64,000 bases of DNA. It comes from Planctomycetota bacterium (lineage in GTDB: Bacteria; Planctomycetota; UBA1135; JACQFD01). Location of the stretch: contig JACQFD010000033.1 in NCBI GenBank assembly GCA_016200225.1, positions 36,175 through 100,174 of the forward strand, in the 5' to 3' direction. The stretch's first letter is position 1; each line of letters starts with the position of its first letter. The position numbers were made by a program, and so were the translations under genes. A model generated the notes under the pieces. The model saw only the letters and a program-made list of their open reading frames with translations. It had not been told where the DNA came from and did no database searches. Positions 46,243 to 55,683 of this stretch are shown piece after piece.

Positions 46243-46737
46243 TCATTCACCGAATCGCTTTTCCATCAGATCGCGCGTCAAAAAAAAGCCGCGCATCGCC
46301 GGCGCCAACAAAACCGCGAAAACGGCAGTCGCCAGCGCCGCGGCCGCGAACCGCCATGGCTGCAAGACGGCGCCTCCTCTCGCGGCGGCGGCCGCGCGCT
46401 CCGCGATTTGAAATATTATATAAACCAATCCCGTTGTAATAAATATTACGATCGTCCCCTCGCGCGTCATGAACCTCCGCGAGGCGCGCGCGACCCACGC
46501 GCATGCGAGCATCGCCCCCGCGCCCGCGATCGGGTCGTCGAGCGTCGCGGGGACGCGGAGCAGCGCGAGAAAAATCGCGCACGGCATGACTATATTTACT
46601 TTTCCGCCCATCGACAGCACGACCAGCATCGCGATCGCCGGGTCCGGCAGCCAGTCGCCGAGTCCGGTCCGCGGCCTTGCCGCGTTGACGAGTTCGATCA
46701 GCAACAATGCACAGATAATCCGAAGTAAAAGATACAT
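46243..46737 (-). CDS. mreD: Rod shape-determining protein MreD
   Basis: 164 residues, nearly all hydrophobic, five predicted helices (LLLRIICALLLIELVNAARP; PAIAMLVVLSMGGKVNIVMP; GTIVIFITTGLVYIIFQIAE; AAAALATAVFAVLLAPAMRG). MreD is poorly conserved, so the assignment relies on size, topology and position between mreC (stop directly next to this start) and the PBP2 gene. It is probably an inner-membrane elongasome component. Confidence 0.8.
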   Translation of the reverse strand: MYLLLRIICALLLIELVNAARPRTGLGDWLPDPAIAMLVVLSMGGKVNIVMPCAIFLALLRVPATLDDPIAGAGAMLACAWVARASRRFMTREGTIVIFITTGLVYIIFQIAERAAAAARGGAVLQPWRFAAAALATAVFAVLLAPAMRGFFLTRDLMEKRFGE

Positions 46738-47994
46738 TTAAAATCCTCCTGTCGCGCCGGCGGCCACGAGCGCTTCCGTAAGGCGCGCGCCGTCGAGCGG
46801 CCGCGCCACGTAAATATTACCATTTCGATAGACGGCCGTGCCGATCCGGAGGCCTTTGGGCACGCCGTCGCCGCCCGGACCCGTCAGCAAAACGCCCGCC
46901 GCGCCCTCGGGGAGTAATATTAACTTATCGTCCGCGTGAAAAGACGCTTCGTCGCCCCCGCCCCCGATACAACGAATCCTGCCGAGCGGCAGCGGCGGCC
47001 CCTCCGCGGACATAAAGATTCCTTCGACTACAAATCCGGGTTCCTCCAAAAAACGGACGCGCCCGACCGGTCCCGCGGATCGTTCCACGATTCCGAGCAG
47101 CCATCCGTCCCGCGCGACGGCGGCTCCGGGCGCGACACGCGCCGCGCCCTGAATTTTTATTAAACTACTTTTCCGCCAGGAGCCCGCGTCGCCCGCCGGC
47201 GAAAGTCTTGCGCGCATCCAGCTTTCCTCCGGTGCGCGCGGCGCCGCCGCGATCGAACCGCCTCGTGTTCTTACAATAACGTGCAGGAACCGCTGGCTTC
47301 GGACGGACGCATCCGGCTCGACCCACGCGCCCACGCCGTTTTCCATAATTCGGACGCGCCCGAGCGCGAATCCCGCGGCGAGATCGAGCGCGTCGCCGTC
47401 GGGAGACGGCGCCAACTGTAATATAACTCCATCCGCGATTTCTCGCGGCCGCGAAACGTCGATTCTTAATAATCCTTCGCCGGCGCCGCGAACCACGGCT
47501 TGCGCGTCCGCGGCGCGCGCGCAAAATCGGGTCGCCTGGTGCCAAATGCAACGAACCGTCGCGTGCGTCGGCGCCGCCGATACTACAACTCCCGCCAGCT
47601 GATCTCCGAACGTCACCGGATCGCCCGCCGCGACTCCGTCGCGCAAACCGCGATTGATATCAAATGTCGATTTGAACGAATCGTGTTCGATCACGTCGGC
47701 CTCGATGCCAGGCCTCGATTTTAATTCTTCGGCGTTCGCGATCGACGCGGCGATCTCGCGGCGGCCGAGATCGAGACGGCTCTCCGACGCGAGCATGGCG
47801 CGCGCCGCATCGGGAGCTTCGCCGCTTCCGAGTATTAACTTTTCGCTCTCGCCGAGCCAATGATAGGGAACGGCGAGCCAGCCGACGATCGTTTGGGCCG
47901 CGCGGTCCGCCGCGTCGTTCGGCACGAAACCGAAGAACAGTAATATAAAAATAAGCGACGCGGCAGGAATGTTTTTGCGCCGCGTGAAAATCAT
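46738..47994 (-). CDS. mreC: Rod shape-determining protein MreC (divergent)
   Basis: 418 residues. One N-terminal membrane anchor (AASLIFILLFFGFVPNDAAD) is followed by a short helical region and beta-rich periplasmic domains. The MreC-type core is visible in IEADVIEHDSFKSTFDINRG, LRDGVAAGDPVTFGDQLAGV and VVSAAPTHATVRCIW. A second beta region (GAAVARDGWLLGIVERSAGP) looks like a repeat of the same barrel (KIQGAARVAPGA...), making the protein longer than usual. Identity rests on this motif and on its place between mreB and mreD. Confidence 0.85.
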   Translation of the reverse strand: MIFTRRKNIPAASLIFILLFFGFVPNDAADRAAQTIVGWLAVPYHWLGESEKLILGSGEAPDAARAMLASESRLDLGRREIAASIANAEELKSRPGIEADVIEHDSFKSTFDINRGLRDGVAAGDPVTFGDQLAGVVVSAAPTHATVRCIWHQATRFCARAADAQAVVRGAGEGLLRIDVSRPREIADGVILQLAPSPDGDALDLAAGFALGRVRIMENGVGAWVEPDASVRSQRFLHVIVRTRGGSIAAAPRAPEESWMRARLSPAGDAGSWRKSSLIKIQGAARVAPGAAVARDGWLLGIVERSAGPVGRVRFLEEPGFVVEGIFMSAEGPPLPLGRIRCIGGGGDEASFHADDKLILLPEGAAGVLLTGPGGDGVPKGLRIGTAVYRNGNIYVARPLDGARLTEALVAAGATGGF

Positions 47995-48047
47995 ATTAAT
48001 AATCCCTCGCGTCCGCGGCCGCCCGCTTCATTTCGATAAAAATACTA

Positions 48048-49109
48048 CTATTCTCCCGTTCCCAGTACTTTTCCGAACTCTTCCAAATTCTCGAGGAATA
48101 TTAACGTTCCGCGCGCGACGGCCGTGAGCGGATCCTCCGCGACGCGCGTCGGAATTTGCGTTTCCTGCTGAATCGCCTTGTCGATGCCGCGCAGCAATGC
48201 GCCGCCGCCGGCAAGAGTGATTCCCGTTTCGCAAAGATCGGCGGAGATTTCGGGCGGGGCCTTTGCAAGCGTCGTTCGGATCGCGCTGATCATTTGTCGC
48301 ACGGGAATGAGCAGCGCCTCGCGCACTTCCTCGCTCGTCAATTCCACTTGCCGCGGCATACCGGTCGTCGCATCGCTACCGCGGATGTCCATCGCCATTT
48401 CCTGTTCGAGCGGGAAGGCCGACCCGATTTTAATTTTAATTTTCTCGGCCCACTGCTCGCCGACTTGCAGATTGTGCTCGCGTTTACAATAAACAATGAT
48501 CGCCTCGTCGAGCGAATCGCCCGCGACGCGCAGCGACGTCGACGCGACCATGCCGGCCAGCGAAAGCACGGCCACCTCGGTCGTGCCGCCGCCAATGTCA
48601 ACAATCATCGAGCCGCGCGGCGCGGTGACGGGCAGTCGCACGCCGATGCCCGCGGCGAGCGGTTCTTCGATCAAATAGACCTTGCGTGCGCCCGCGCGCT
48701 CGGCCGAATTGATGACCGCGCGGCGCTCGACAGCCGTGATGCCGCTCGGAATGCTAATGACAACCTGCGGCGCCGCCCATGTCCGTCCCTCGTGAACTTT
48801 AGTAATAAAATAACGAAGCATCTTTTCTGTAATTTCAAAATCCGCGATGACTCCGTTGCGCAACGGCCGAATCGCTTCCATTCCAACCGGCGTCTTTCCT
48901 AACATTTCTTTCGCGGCCAATCCGACGGCGCGCCCGTCGAGAACCACTTCATTTGTGCCTTTGCGCACCGCGACCACGGAGGGTTCGTTTAATACAATTC
49001 CACGATCTTTAATACAAACGAGCGTGTTCGCGGTTCCAAGGTCGATTCCCATGTCGACGGAGAATTTGCCAACGATCCACTCGAATGGATTCTTAAAAAA
49101 CTTAGCCAC
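48048..49109 (-). CDS. mreB: Actin-like cell-shape protein MreB
   Basis: 353 residues, GTG start. Phosphate 1 motif DMGIDLGTANTLVCIKDRGI, then IVLNEPSVVAVRKGT, IPSGITAVERRAVINSAERA, phosphate 2 MIVDIGGGTTEVAVLSLAGM and the adenosine motif ITLAGGGALLRGIDK. A short N-terminal extension (AKFFKNPFEWIVGKFSV) could be the membrane-binding amphipathic helix. It polymerises along the membrane and directs the elongasome. It is the first gene of the mreB-mreC-mreD-mrdA-rodA cluster. A terminator separates it from the upstream genes, and the 130-nt gap 49110-49240 probably holds its promoter. Confidence 0.97.
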   Translation of the reverse strand: MAKFFKNPFEWIVGKFSVDMGIDLGTANTLVCIKDRGIVLNEPSVVAVRKGTNEVVLDGRAVGLAAKEMLGKTPVGMEAIRPLRNGVIADFEITEKMLRYFITKVHEGRTWAAPQVVISIPSGITAVERRAVINSAERAGARKVYLIEEPLAAGIGVRLPVTAPRGSMIVDIGGGTTEVAVLSLAGMVASTSLRVAGDSLDEAIIVYCKREHNLQVGEQWAEKIKIKIGSAFPLEQEMAMDIRGSDATTGMPRQVELTSEEVREALLIPVRQMISAIRTTLAKAPPEISADLCETGITLAGGGALLRGIDKAIQQETQIPTRVAEDPLTAVARGTLIFLENLEEFGKVLGTGE

Positions 49110-49240
49110 CTGGTATCACCTGGAGTTGACGGCTTAATGAGCGCCAATGCACGGAAGGAGCGGGAAGCATAGCTTTAGAAAGACCGAAATCGAACACGAA
49201 CCCAATGCGCGTGCGCTCCGAGTAGCTTCGAGTACGTCCC

Positions 49241-49274
49241 AAAAACGAAACAGGCCGCCTGATGGCGGCCTGTT
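49241..49274 (-). terminator. Rho-independent terminator before mreB
   Basis: A perfect 11-bp stem (AACAGGCCGCC 49249-49259, GGCGGCCTGTT 49264-49274) with a TGAT loop is followed on the minus strand by TTTCGTTTTT. It lies 21 nt after the stop of the 60-residue membrane protein and insulates mreB from that transcript. Confidence 0.9.
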
Positions 49275-49295
49275 TTGGTTCTTGTGATGTTAAAA

Positions 49296-49478
49296 TTAAC
49301 TGCTCTTGAAAACGCCAGCGTTAAAGTGTTTACCAGCCGCCATGAGCATGATCACGATCGCAAGGATCAGGAAGATCACGGTTCCGGTCAGGTAGATTAC
49401 TTCAAAGTTCGAAGCGGCGGGCGCGGCCGATTCCTCGGTTGTGTCGGCTTCCGCGGTGCTTGTCGGTTTTGTAGCCAT
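49296..49478 (-). CDS. Small single-pass membrane protein
   Basis: 60 residues, ATG preceded by a strong AAAGGAG site. A polar, acidic, Thr/Ala-rich N-terminus (TSTAEADTTEESAAPAAS) is followed by one transmembrane helix (VIYLTGTVIFLILAIVIMLM) and a short basic tail. The strong ribosome-binding site and a dedicated terminator argue for a real, well-expressed gene. It follows a coiled-coil membrane protein gene (35 bp gap) and precedes the mre cluster. No family recognised. Confidence 0.8.
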   Translation of the reverse strand: MATKPTSTAEADTTEESAAPAASNFEVIYLTGTVIFLILAIVIMLMAAGKHFNAGVFKSS

Positions 49479-49513
49479 GTTGTGGGGCTCCTTTTGTTAG
49501 GTGCGGCCGTTGA

Positions 49514-50365
49514 TTAAAAGATTCCCGACTTCGCCTGATCGCCGACCGTGATCGGCTTCACCGCGTAACGAATGCGCGCGGTGGCGAACTTGGGTTGAAC
49601 GTCTTCAACGATCACTTCGCCCTTGAATTCGGACCCGCGATAGATCGTGAATCCATAGCCCGGCTTCACCTGCGAATCCGAACCAACATTTAATTGAACG
49701 AGTTTCTGTTCGCCCGCGACCGTTACAACCAATCCGTCGATGGTCGGAGGCGCTTTGTAAACTTCACCGAGCGGAATGCCGGTGCGCTTGGCATAGGTCT
49801 CGAGCGCGAGTTGCTTGCTCGCGTTTTCTTCGCTCAAACCTGAAGTCTTGGTCTTGAGCATATTCACTTCGGCGGTGAGCTGTTTGCCGCTTTCTTCAGC
49901 CTGAGCGAGCTTGTTCTCCGCGTCGTCCTGCGCCTTCTTGGCGGCGTCGCGTTCGTCGCGATTCTTGTTCGCCTCGGCGCGGGAAGCTTCGACCGTCTTT
50001 TGCAATTCCTCGTTGCGCTTGCCGTAATTGTCGACTTCAGTCATCAGCTTATTCATATTTTCGCTGACGCTATTCTTAAAGTTGTCCGCGTCCTTGAGGT
50101 GTCCCGAAAGGGAGTCTTTTTCGGCCTGCAGCGTCGCGATTTGATTGTCACGATTGGCGACCGCGTCGGACTTTTGTTTCAATTCCGTCTCGCGCTTCGA
50201 AATCGTGTCGGTATCTGTCTTTTTGTCATTTTCGTGACTTAGCTTCTCTGATTCATATTTCCCCTTGTACGTCTCGCTCTGGTTCAGAACGAAGATCGAG
50301 GACGCTAAGAAAGCGACGGAGAGGATGAGAACAAAGAAAACGAGGACCTTGCCGATCGTGCTCAT
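49514..50365 (-). CDS. Membrane-anchored coiled-coil protein with C-terminal beta domain
   Basis: 283 residues. An N-terminal helix (GKVLVFFVLILSVAFLASSI) anchors the protein. Residues about 35-185 form a long coiled coil with heptads rich in Lys, Glu, Asp and Asn. A C-terminal beta domain follows (LVVTVAGEQKLVQLNVGSDS, GYGFTIYRGSEFKGEVIVED, VQPKFATARIRYA), similar in shape to the barrel of MreC-like or membrane-fusion proteins. The layout (anchor, coiled coil, small barrel) resembles MreC itself and it is encoded just upstream of the mre genes, so an envelope-organising role is plausible but unproven. Confidence 0.8.
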   Translation of the reverse strand: MSTIGKVLVFFVLILSVAFLASSIFVLNQSETYKGKYESEKLSHENDKKTDTDTISKRETELKQKSDAVANRDNQIATLQAEKDSLSGHLKDADNFKNSVSENMNKLMTEVDNYGKRNEELQKTVEASRAEANKNRDERDAAKKAQDDAENKLAQAEESGKQLTAEVNMLKTKTSGLSEENASKQLALETYAKRTGIPLGEVYKAPPTIDGLVVTVAGEQKLVQLNVGSDSQVKPGYGFTIYRGSEFKGEVIVEDVQPKFATARIRYAVKPITVGDQAKSGIF

Positions 50366-50714
50366 TGAACCTATTCCAACAGTTTTATAGAGGCCTTGTG
50401 GCGGTTTTTAATGATCCGTCTTGCAACTCAAGCACTTGCCCGGGCTGCGACGGTGTAAATTTATATTTTGGCGCGCGAATGTTCGCAGTTCGCGGGGTCG
50501 AATCTCGGCGAACGGTGCTGAACGTGATTATCTATCTTCAGTGTCATTGATCTTCAGTGTCATTGATCTTCAGTGTCATTGATTTAGTGTCACTGCTTCA
50601 CTGTCACTGTCGTCGACGAATCACTTTCGTCGTCGACACATCACTTTCAGCCACGCCGCGAAGTTCGGCCCGAACTTCGAAGGGAGGCGGAGTCTATCGG
50701 GGGACGAGGTGCGG
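50366..50714. other. 349-nt gene-free spacer with tandem repeats
   Basis: No coding sequence or RNA gene is recognised between the coiled-coil gene and lnt, both on the minus strand. The spacer holds the tandem repeats at 50534-50649 and a short hairpin GAAGTTCG/CGAACTTC near 50660-50678. The latter has no U tract but could end the lnt transcript. Confidence 0.7.
50534..50649. repeat. Two adjoining tandem-repeat arrays (16-bp and 20-bp units)
   Basis: ATCTTCAGTGTCATTG is repeated three times without change (50534, 50550, 50566) and then decays into related units (ATTTAGTGTCACTG, CTTCACTGTCACTG) to 50609. Immediately after, a 20-bp unit TCGTCGACGAATCACTTTCG (50610) is repeated with four changes (50630). 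All copies contain the core CACT or AGTG. There are no unique spacers, so it is not CRISPR. Confidence 0.9.
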
Positions 50715-52316
50715 TCAACCCGCCGCTTTTGAAGTTCCCGCGCGTACGCGCAGAACCAATGCGAGAATCGTGCTGGCCGCGGCGATCAGGTAGAAGGGCA
50801 AGTCCCCCACGGTTACATAGAGAGTTTGTCCGTCCGCGACGGGCGGGCGGGTCACAAACGTACCGCCGATTTCGGAACGCCTCCCACCGCGCTCGAAAAT
50901 CTCGCGCAGGGATCCATCGGGTCCGATGAGACAACTGATTCCAGTGTTGGTCGCGCGCAAAACCGCCCTGCGCGTCTCGATCGCTCGAATCGCGCTGAAA
51001 CCGAGCATGGCCTCCATCTCGTTGGAACGGGTAAACCAACCTTCGTTCGAAAGCACGACGTGAAATTGGGCGCCGGCTTTCGCGGGCAGGCGAAACGGCG
51101 CGGGAAAAACGTTATCATAACAAATCGAGACGCCAAAATTTACAATTTCTCCGGTGGCCGCATTCTTAAATTCAAGATTCGGGCGGCGTTCGCCGGGAAT
51201 CAGATTTGGAACCATTCCGTTCGTAAACGGATCGAGCAGGCGGCGGATCCAGCGCGTGACGACGCCTTCGGGGAGCAACGGGACGAGCTCGCCGCCCGGC
51301 ACGAGATACATCTTATCATATCGGCCGACTTCCGTATTTTTTGTATCAAATAGAACCGCCGAGTTCTTCGCGAGCGGAAACTCCCCGTCGACCGGCTCGG
51401 TGTCGTGCACGATCGCGCCCGCGAGCAGCCACGGTTTCGGACCGATGATTTTACGAATCGTAAGCAGATCCTTCTTTTCCAATTGTATATAATGTTCGGC
51501 GCGGACGTCCGGGCCGAACGCCGTCGACGGCGCGAGACCGCGCACGAGCGGGCTCGGAAGCATGGTTTCCGGCAATACTATAATATCGGCGTTTTCGCGG
51601 CCCGCCGCGTCCATGCCTTCGACGATTTTTCTATAATAAGTATCGAGCGCCGTCGGATCTTCCTTGAGCTCCTGTTCGAGATTCGGCTGGATGCACGCGA
51701 AACGAGGACCCAAAGGAAGCGACGCCGGCACCGCGCGAAGCCGCGCGCCGGCAAACGCGCAGATGATAACGATCGAAATCGCCAACGCCGCTGGAGCGAG
51801 CCTGCGGACGGCGGTTTTTTGTACATATGCGTCGACGGCGGCGCCGTTCGCGAACGCGATCAACATCGTTAATATCCAAACGCCGCCGACGGAAGCCATT
51901 CCCGCGACGTCGAGCCAGCCCGCCGCGGCGTATCCTAACAAATCCCACGGAAACGAAAACGGCGGAATCGAACGCACGACGTCGGACGCGAGCCACGCGA
52001 GCGGCAGCGCGGCGGCGGCGGGCATGGCGCGGCGGAGTCTTCGATAAACAAACCCCGCGAATGCAATAAAAAACGGCGCGAGCACGACCACGGGAACGAA
52101 GTCGAGGAGCGTGACTCTCGCGAGCCAGAAAATGATAATACCGAAATAAACCGCGCCCCAGAGATAATTTAATAAAAATCGCGCGCGCCCCGAGAGTACA
52201 CGTTCATTTACGATTGCCCACAGGCCGAGCGAAATGAACGCGGCAGGCCAGAGTCCCGGCCCCGGCATGGCCAACGCCGTCACGGCGGCGGATAAAATTA
52301 TGAATATTATATTCAA
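50715..52316 (-). CDS. lnt: Apolipoprotein N-acyltransferase
   Basis: 533 residues. About six N-terminal membrane helices are followed by a nitrilase-like domain with the catalytic triad regions: Glu in ADIIVLPETMLPSPLV, Lys in GRYDKMYLVPGGELVPLLPE and Cys in VNFGVSICYDNVFPAPFRLP, then HVVLSNEGWFTRSNEMEAML. Lnt adds the third acyl chain to lipoproteins in the inner membrane, fitting the many lipoproteins here. The start is TTG at 52316, only 35 bp from the moeA stop. The next in-frame ATG would remove the first helix. Confidence 0.95.
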   Translation of the reverse strand: MNIIFIILSAAVTALAMPGPGLWPAAFISLGLWAIVNERVLSGRARFLLNYLWGAVYFGIIIFWLARVTLLDFVPVVVLAPFFIAFAGFVYRRLRRAMPAAAALPLAWLASDVVRSIPPFSFPWDLLGYAAAGWLDVAGMASVGGVWILTMLIAFANGAAVDAYVQKTAVRRLAPAALAISIVIICAFAGARLRAVPASLPLGPRFACIQPNLEQELKEDPTALDTYYRKIVEGMDAAGRENADIIVLPETMLPSPLVRGLAPSTAFGPDVRAEHYIQLEKKDLLTIRKIIGPKPWLLAGAIVHDTEPVDGEFPLAKNSAVLFDTKNTEVGRYDKMYLVPGGELVPLLPEGVVTRWIRRLLDPFTNGMVPNLIPGERRPNLEFKNAATGEIVNFGVSICYDNVFPAPFRLPAKAGAQFHVVLSNEGWFTRSNEMEAMLGFSAIRAIETRRAVLRATNTGISCLIGPDGSLREIFERGGRRSEIGGTFVTRPPVADGQTLYVTVGDLPFYLIAAASTILALVLRVRAGTSKAAG

Positions 52317-52351
52317 TTTCCGAGCTTACGGATCCGATTTTTCGAATTCTA

Positions 52352-53530
52352 TCAAATCGCCAGCCACTCGATCGCCGAGCCGATTTCCGGGGCGGCGCCG
52401 ATCGGCACGCGCGCGAGCGCGTTCGCGCGCGCGAGTTCGACGTGGTCGGCGCTGCTCGACCATGGAATAAATATAACTTTTCCGCCGGCGACGCGGGCGG
52501 GCAGAAATTGCTCTCGATCGCCCGCCGCGACGGGTCCGCCTTCGACGATTCCCGAACGGAAATCGGGACCCGGTTCGCGCCCGAGCCACCGGCGGATCGC
52601 CGGACGCACGAGCAGTTCAAATGTTACAAATGACGACACCGGATTGCCGGGCAGCCCGAATGCAAGAATATTTCCGCGGCGCCCGAACCAGATCGGTTTG
52701 CCCGGTTTCATCTTAATTTTATGAAACCCGCCCGCGAATCCTATTTTTTGTAGTATTCCAGGAACGTGGTCGCGCGCGCCCATCGAAACGCCGCCCGACA
52801 TAATTAAGAAATCACACGCCGCCGAAACCGCGAGAATCGCTTTTTCGATGCGCGCGGGTTCGTCGATGACGACTTCGCGGGATACTAATTGTGCTCCCGC
52901 GCGCGCGGACTGCGCGGCGAGCATGATGCCGTTGCTGTCGCGAATCTGGCCGTGCGCGGGCGCGATCTCGGGCGCGACGAGTTCGTCGCCCGTCGAAAGT
53001 ATACAAATCCTCGGACGCGGACGCGCAAGAACGCGCGCGGCGCCGAACGTCGCGCAGACGGCGATTTCCTGTGGGCGCAATTCGTCGCCGATTTTTAATA
53101 ATAACTCGCCCTTCTTAACGTCCTCGCCGCGAAATCGTATATTTTCGCCCTTTTTAACAGATACAGAAACGGAGACGGCGCCGTTGTCGTTCGTCGTCCG
53201 TTCCACCATCACGACGGCGTCGGCGCCCGCGGGAATCGCCGCCCCCGTGTAAATGGCGGCGCACTCGCCCGCGGCTATCGCGCGAAGCGGCGTCCGCGCT
53301 CCCGCGCTCGCCTCGCCGATCTGTATCAATTTCGCGCCGGGCGTTTTTGTATCATCCGAGCGCACCGCATATCCGTCCATCGCCGACCGGTCGAACGAAG
53401 GCATGTCGTCGTCCGCGCGCACTTCGCGCGCGAGGGTCAGCCCGAGCGCGTCGGCAATCGCAAATTCTCGAGCATCGGACTCTGGAACGCTCGCGAGCAC
53501 GAGTTCGAGCGCTTGATTGTAGAAAAGCAT
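52352..53530 (-). CDS. moeA: Molybdopterin molybdenumtransferase
   Basis: 392 residues. MoeA landmarks: LAREVRADDDMPSFDRSAMD with GYAV, IYTGAAIPAGADAVVMVE, GENIRFRGEDVKKGELLL, RICILSTGDELVAP, QIRDSNGIMLAAQ, FLIMSGGVSMGARD and AFGLPGNPVSSFVTFELLV. It inserts molybdate into adenylylated molybdopterin. No other molybdenum-cofactor gene is in the window. It precedes lnt on the same strand and the two may be co-transcribed without a functional link. Confidence 0.96.
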   Translation of the reverse strand: MLFYNQALELVLASVPESDAREFAIADALGLTLAREVRADDDMPSFDRSAMDGYAVRSDDTKTPGAKLIQIGEASAGARTPLRAIAAGECAAIYTGAAIPAGADAVVMVERTTNDNGAVSVSVSVKKGENIRFRGEDVKKGELLLKIGDELRPQEIAVCATFGAARVLARPRPRICILSTGDELVAPEIAPAHGQIRDSNGIMLAAQSARAGAQLVSREVVIDEPARIEKAILAVSAACDFLIMSGGVSMGARDHVPGILQKIGFAGGFHKIKMKPGKPIWFGRRGNILAFGLPGNPVSSFVTFELLVRPAIRRWLGREPGPDFRSGIVEGGPVAAGDREQFLPARVAGGKVIFIPWSSSADHVELARANALARVPIGAAPEIGSAIEWLAI

Positions 53531-53622
53531 GGCGGGATTATTACGTCCGCCAATCTTAGATAATCGACGCGCGCGATCAAACGAATCCCGCGCGCGGCAT
53601 CATGCATCCATGCGCGCGTGCA

Positions 53623-55683
53623 TCAAAAACGAATCGTTAGCGCCGCGTAAACCGCGCGTTCCATGAGCGATGGCGTCTCGATCGTCGGCGTGCCGAATTC
53701 CCTGTGCGTCGTGTCGACGAGATTTACGGCGCCAAGAATTATTTCTATATTATCACTTGGATGCCACGCGATGCGCGCATCTAATTTAACATATCCGCGA
53801 ATCGATTGTTCCGGGAGGCGATCGACATATTTCGCCATGACGTCGAATTCGACATTTCTCGCGACGTCCGCGCTGACGCGACCGAAAACTTGATTTTCGG
53901 GACTCGAGCCCTCGATCGTAAGATAACTCGTATCATTACTATTTGCCGAACGATGCAATTCGATGTTCAGGAAACTGTAACCTCCCTGAAAACGTAAACG
54001 TTCGGCCGGCGTCCAGTTGGCCGCGACCTCGATTCCATACGCATATCCGCTCAGATTATTCTGAAAAACGAGCGGAATGACCGAGTGCGCGGGCGCTGGC
54101 GTCGCCTCGGCGAAGGGCGCGCCCTGCTCGTTCGAACGCAGGTGATTATAAGAGTTGAAGAACGCCGCAATGTCTATAAACAGCGAGTCGGAGGGCTTCG
54201 TTCGATAACCGATTTCATAAGCTATCAATTCCTCGGCTTTGATATCCCGATTGCCGAACACGGCCGATTCGGCGACGCCGCCGCCAAATGGAAACGCCGA
54301 CAGATTCACTCGCAGGTCGCGATCCACCGGCGCGGGCGTCCGCACGGCGCGCGAAACCGCGGCCCAAAGCGTGTTCTTTTCATTTACATTCCATGCAATG
54401 CGCGCGCTCGGCTGGACTTCGAGACCCGTGTATTCGTTAACTTCAAGTTTCGTGCCGATTGTTAATTTTAATTTTTCGCCCGAAAGATTTATAGTATCCT
54501 GAACAAAACCGCTCTCGAGGTTTTTCGATCGGTGCGTCGGGTGAAACGAAATTGGATTCACGCCGTCAAAAAATGTATCTTTTAAACGATAACCGAGACC
54601 CCAAAGAATGCTGTGATCGGTCAGGGGACGGATATGATGTTGAAAATCGAAGTCGAGCGTATTCTCGCGGACTTCATCCGCGCGCTCGGATCGCATCATC
54701 GTGTCATAATACATTTGCACTGCGAAATCCGACGTTTTCGAATTTGTATGTTCCCATCGCGCGAGAACATTTTCGCCCTCAACCGTCGTATTGTCTGTAA
54801 ATGGAATCGCGAACGGCGGCGCGAGGACGGGCCTGCTTCCAAACACGCCTTCGCTGCCACGGTACATGTCGCCTTGCACGGTTAACGCATCCTCTTTTGA
54901 TATATTAGTATCCGTGCGGAATCCGCCGCGGCCGAGGTGCCAGTCGTCGGGCGTCTCGCCACCCGTGATCAAACGCGATCCGTCCTTGTCGAAGTACTTT
55001 CCATATATTCGATAATAGGAATTTTCGCCGAGTTTGCCGCCGTATCGTAGCGTCCCGAAGCCGTGATCTTCGCTGCCGCCGCCGACCTGTACGAATCCGC
55101 CCTGAGTGTCGGCGGCTTTTTTTGTAATTATATTAATAACGCCGTTGACCGCGTTGGAGCCCCAGAGCGTTCCGCCCGGTCCGCGTATGACTTCGATTCT
55201 ATCGATATCATTTAATGGATAATCCTGCACATCCCAATAAACTCCGGAGAAAAGGCCTGTGTATACAGTTCGACCGTCGACCAAAACGAGCATTTTATTC
55301 GAAAACTGATCGTTAAAACCGCGCGAACTGATCGCCCACGAATTTGCATTGATTCGCGCGAGGTCGAGGCCCGGAACCATGCGCAGCGCCTCGGGAATGC
55401 TTCGGACGCCGCTGCGCCGAAGATCTTCGTTTGTAATAACAAAAATGGCCGCGGCCGCGTCGGACAGTTTTTCTTTTTGTTTAGAAACGGAACTCACTTC
55501 CATCGTCATCAAATCCTCGAGCGAAACCTGTGTCATGTCCTCGGACTGCACGGGCTTTGCGGCACCGGCGCCGCCCGCGGGACGCGACGCGGCGGGTTCC
55601 TGCGCGGACGCCGCCCGGGCGAGCGGCATCGCGATTGCAAAGCAAATCGCGAGACAATAATATTTAGTATTGCGGGGGTTCAT
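53623..55683 (-). CDS. TonB-dependent outer-membrane receptor
   Basis: 686 residues from the ATG at 55683, which starts a Sec signal peptide ([20 protein letters not shown]). The frame stays open upstream but that extension has no signal character. A TonB-box-like segment ([20 protein letters not shown]) precedes the plug domain ([60 protein letters not shown]). A 22-strand-type barrel then ends in aromatic AALTIRF. The plug is of the YfiR/histidine-kinase-associated group (LPxxDLMxMxVxSVSK start). The ATG overlaps the stop of the hybrid kinase gene (ATGA). Confidence 0.95.
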   Translation of the reverse strand: MNPRNTKYYCLAICFAIAMPLARAASAQEPAASRPAGGAGAAKPVQSEDMTQVSLEDLMTMEVSSVSKQKEKLSDAAAAIFVITNEDLRRSGVRSIPEALRMVPGLDLARINANSWAISSRGFNDQFSNKMLVLVDGRTVYTGLFSGVYWDVQDYPLNDIDRIEVIRGPGGTLWGSNAVNGVINIITKKAADTQGGFVQVGGGSEDHGFGTLRYGGKLGENSYYRIYGKYFDKDGSRLITGGETPDDWHLGRGGFRTDTNISKEDALTVQGDMYRGSEGVFGSRPVLAPPFAIPFTDNTTVEGENVLARWEHTNSKTSDFAVQMYYDTMMRSERADEVRENTLDFDFQHHIRPLTDHSILWGLGYRLKDTFFDGVNPISFHPTHRSKNLESGFVQDTINLSGEKLKLTIGTKLEVNEYTGLEVQPSARIAWNVNEKNTLWAAVSRAVRTPAPVDRDLRVNLSAFPFGGGVAESAVFGNRDIKAEELIAYEIGYRTKPSDSLFIDIAAFFNSYNHLRSNEQGAPFAEATPAPAHSVIPLVFQNNLSGYAYGIEVAANWTPAERLRFQGGYSFLNIELHRSANSNDTSYLTIEGSSPENQVFGRVSADVARNVEFDVMAKYVDRLPEQSIRGYVKLDARIAWHPSDNIEIILGAVNLVDTTHREFGTPTIETPSLMERAVYAALTIRF

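Noticed and set aside
50534..50649. Possible CRISPR array
   Set aside because: Units are contiguous with no unique spacers, are only 16-20 bp long, and no cas operon is near. The Cas4-like protein at 18.5 kb belongs to the TM0106 group and is not linked to an array.
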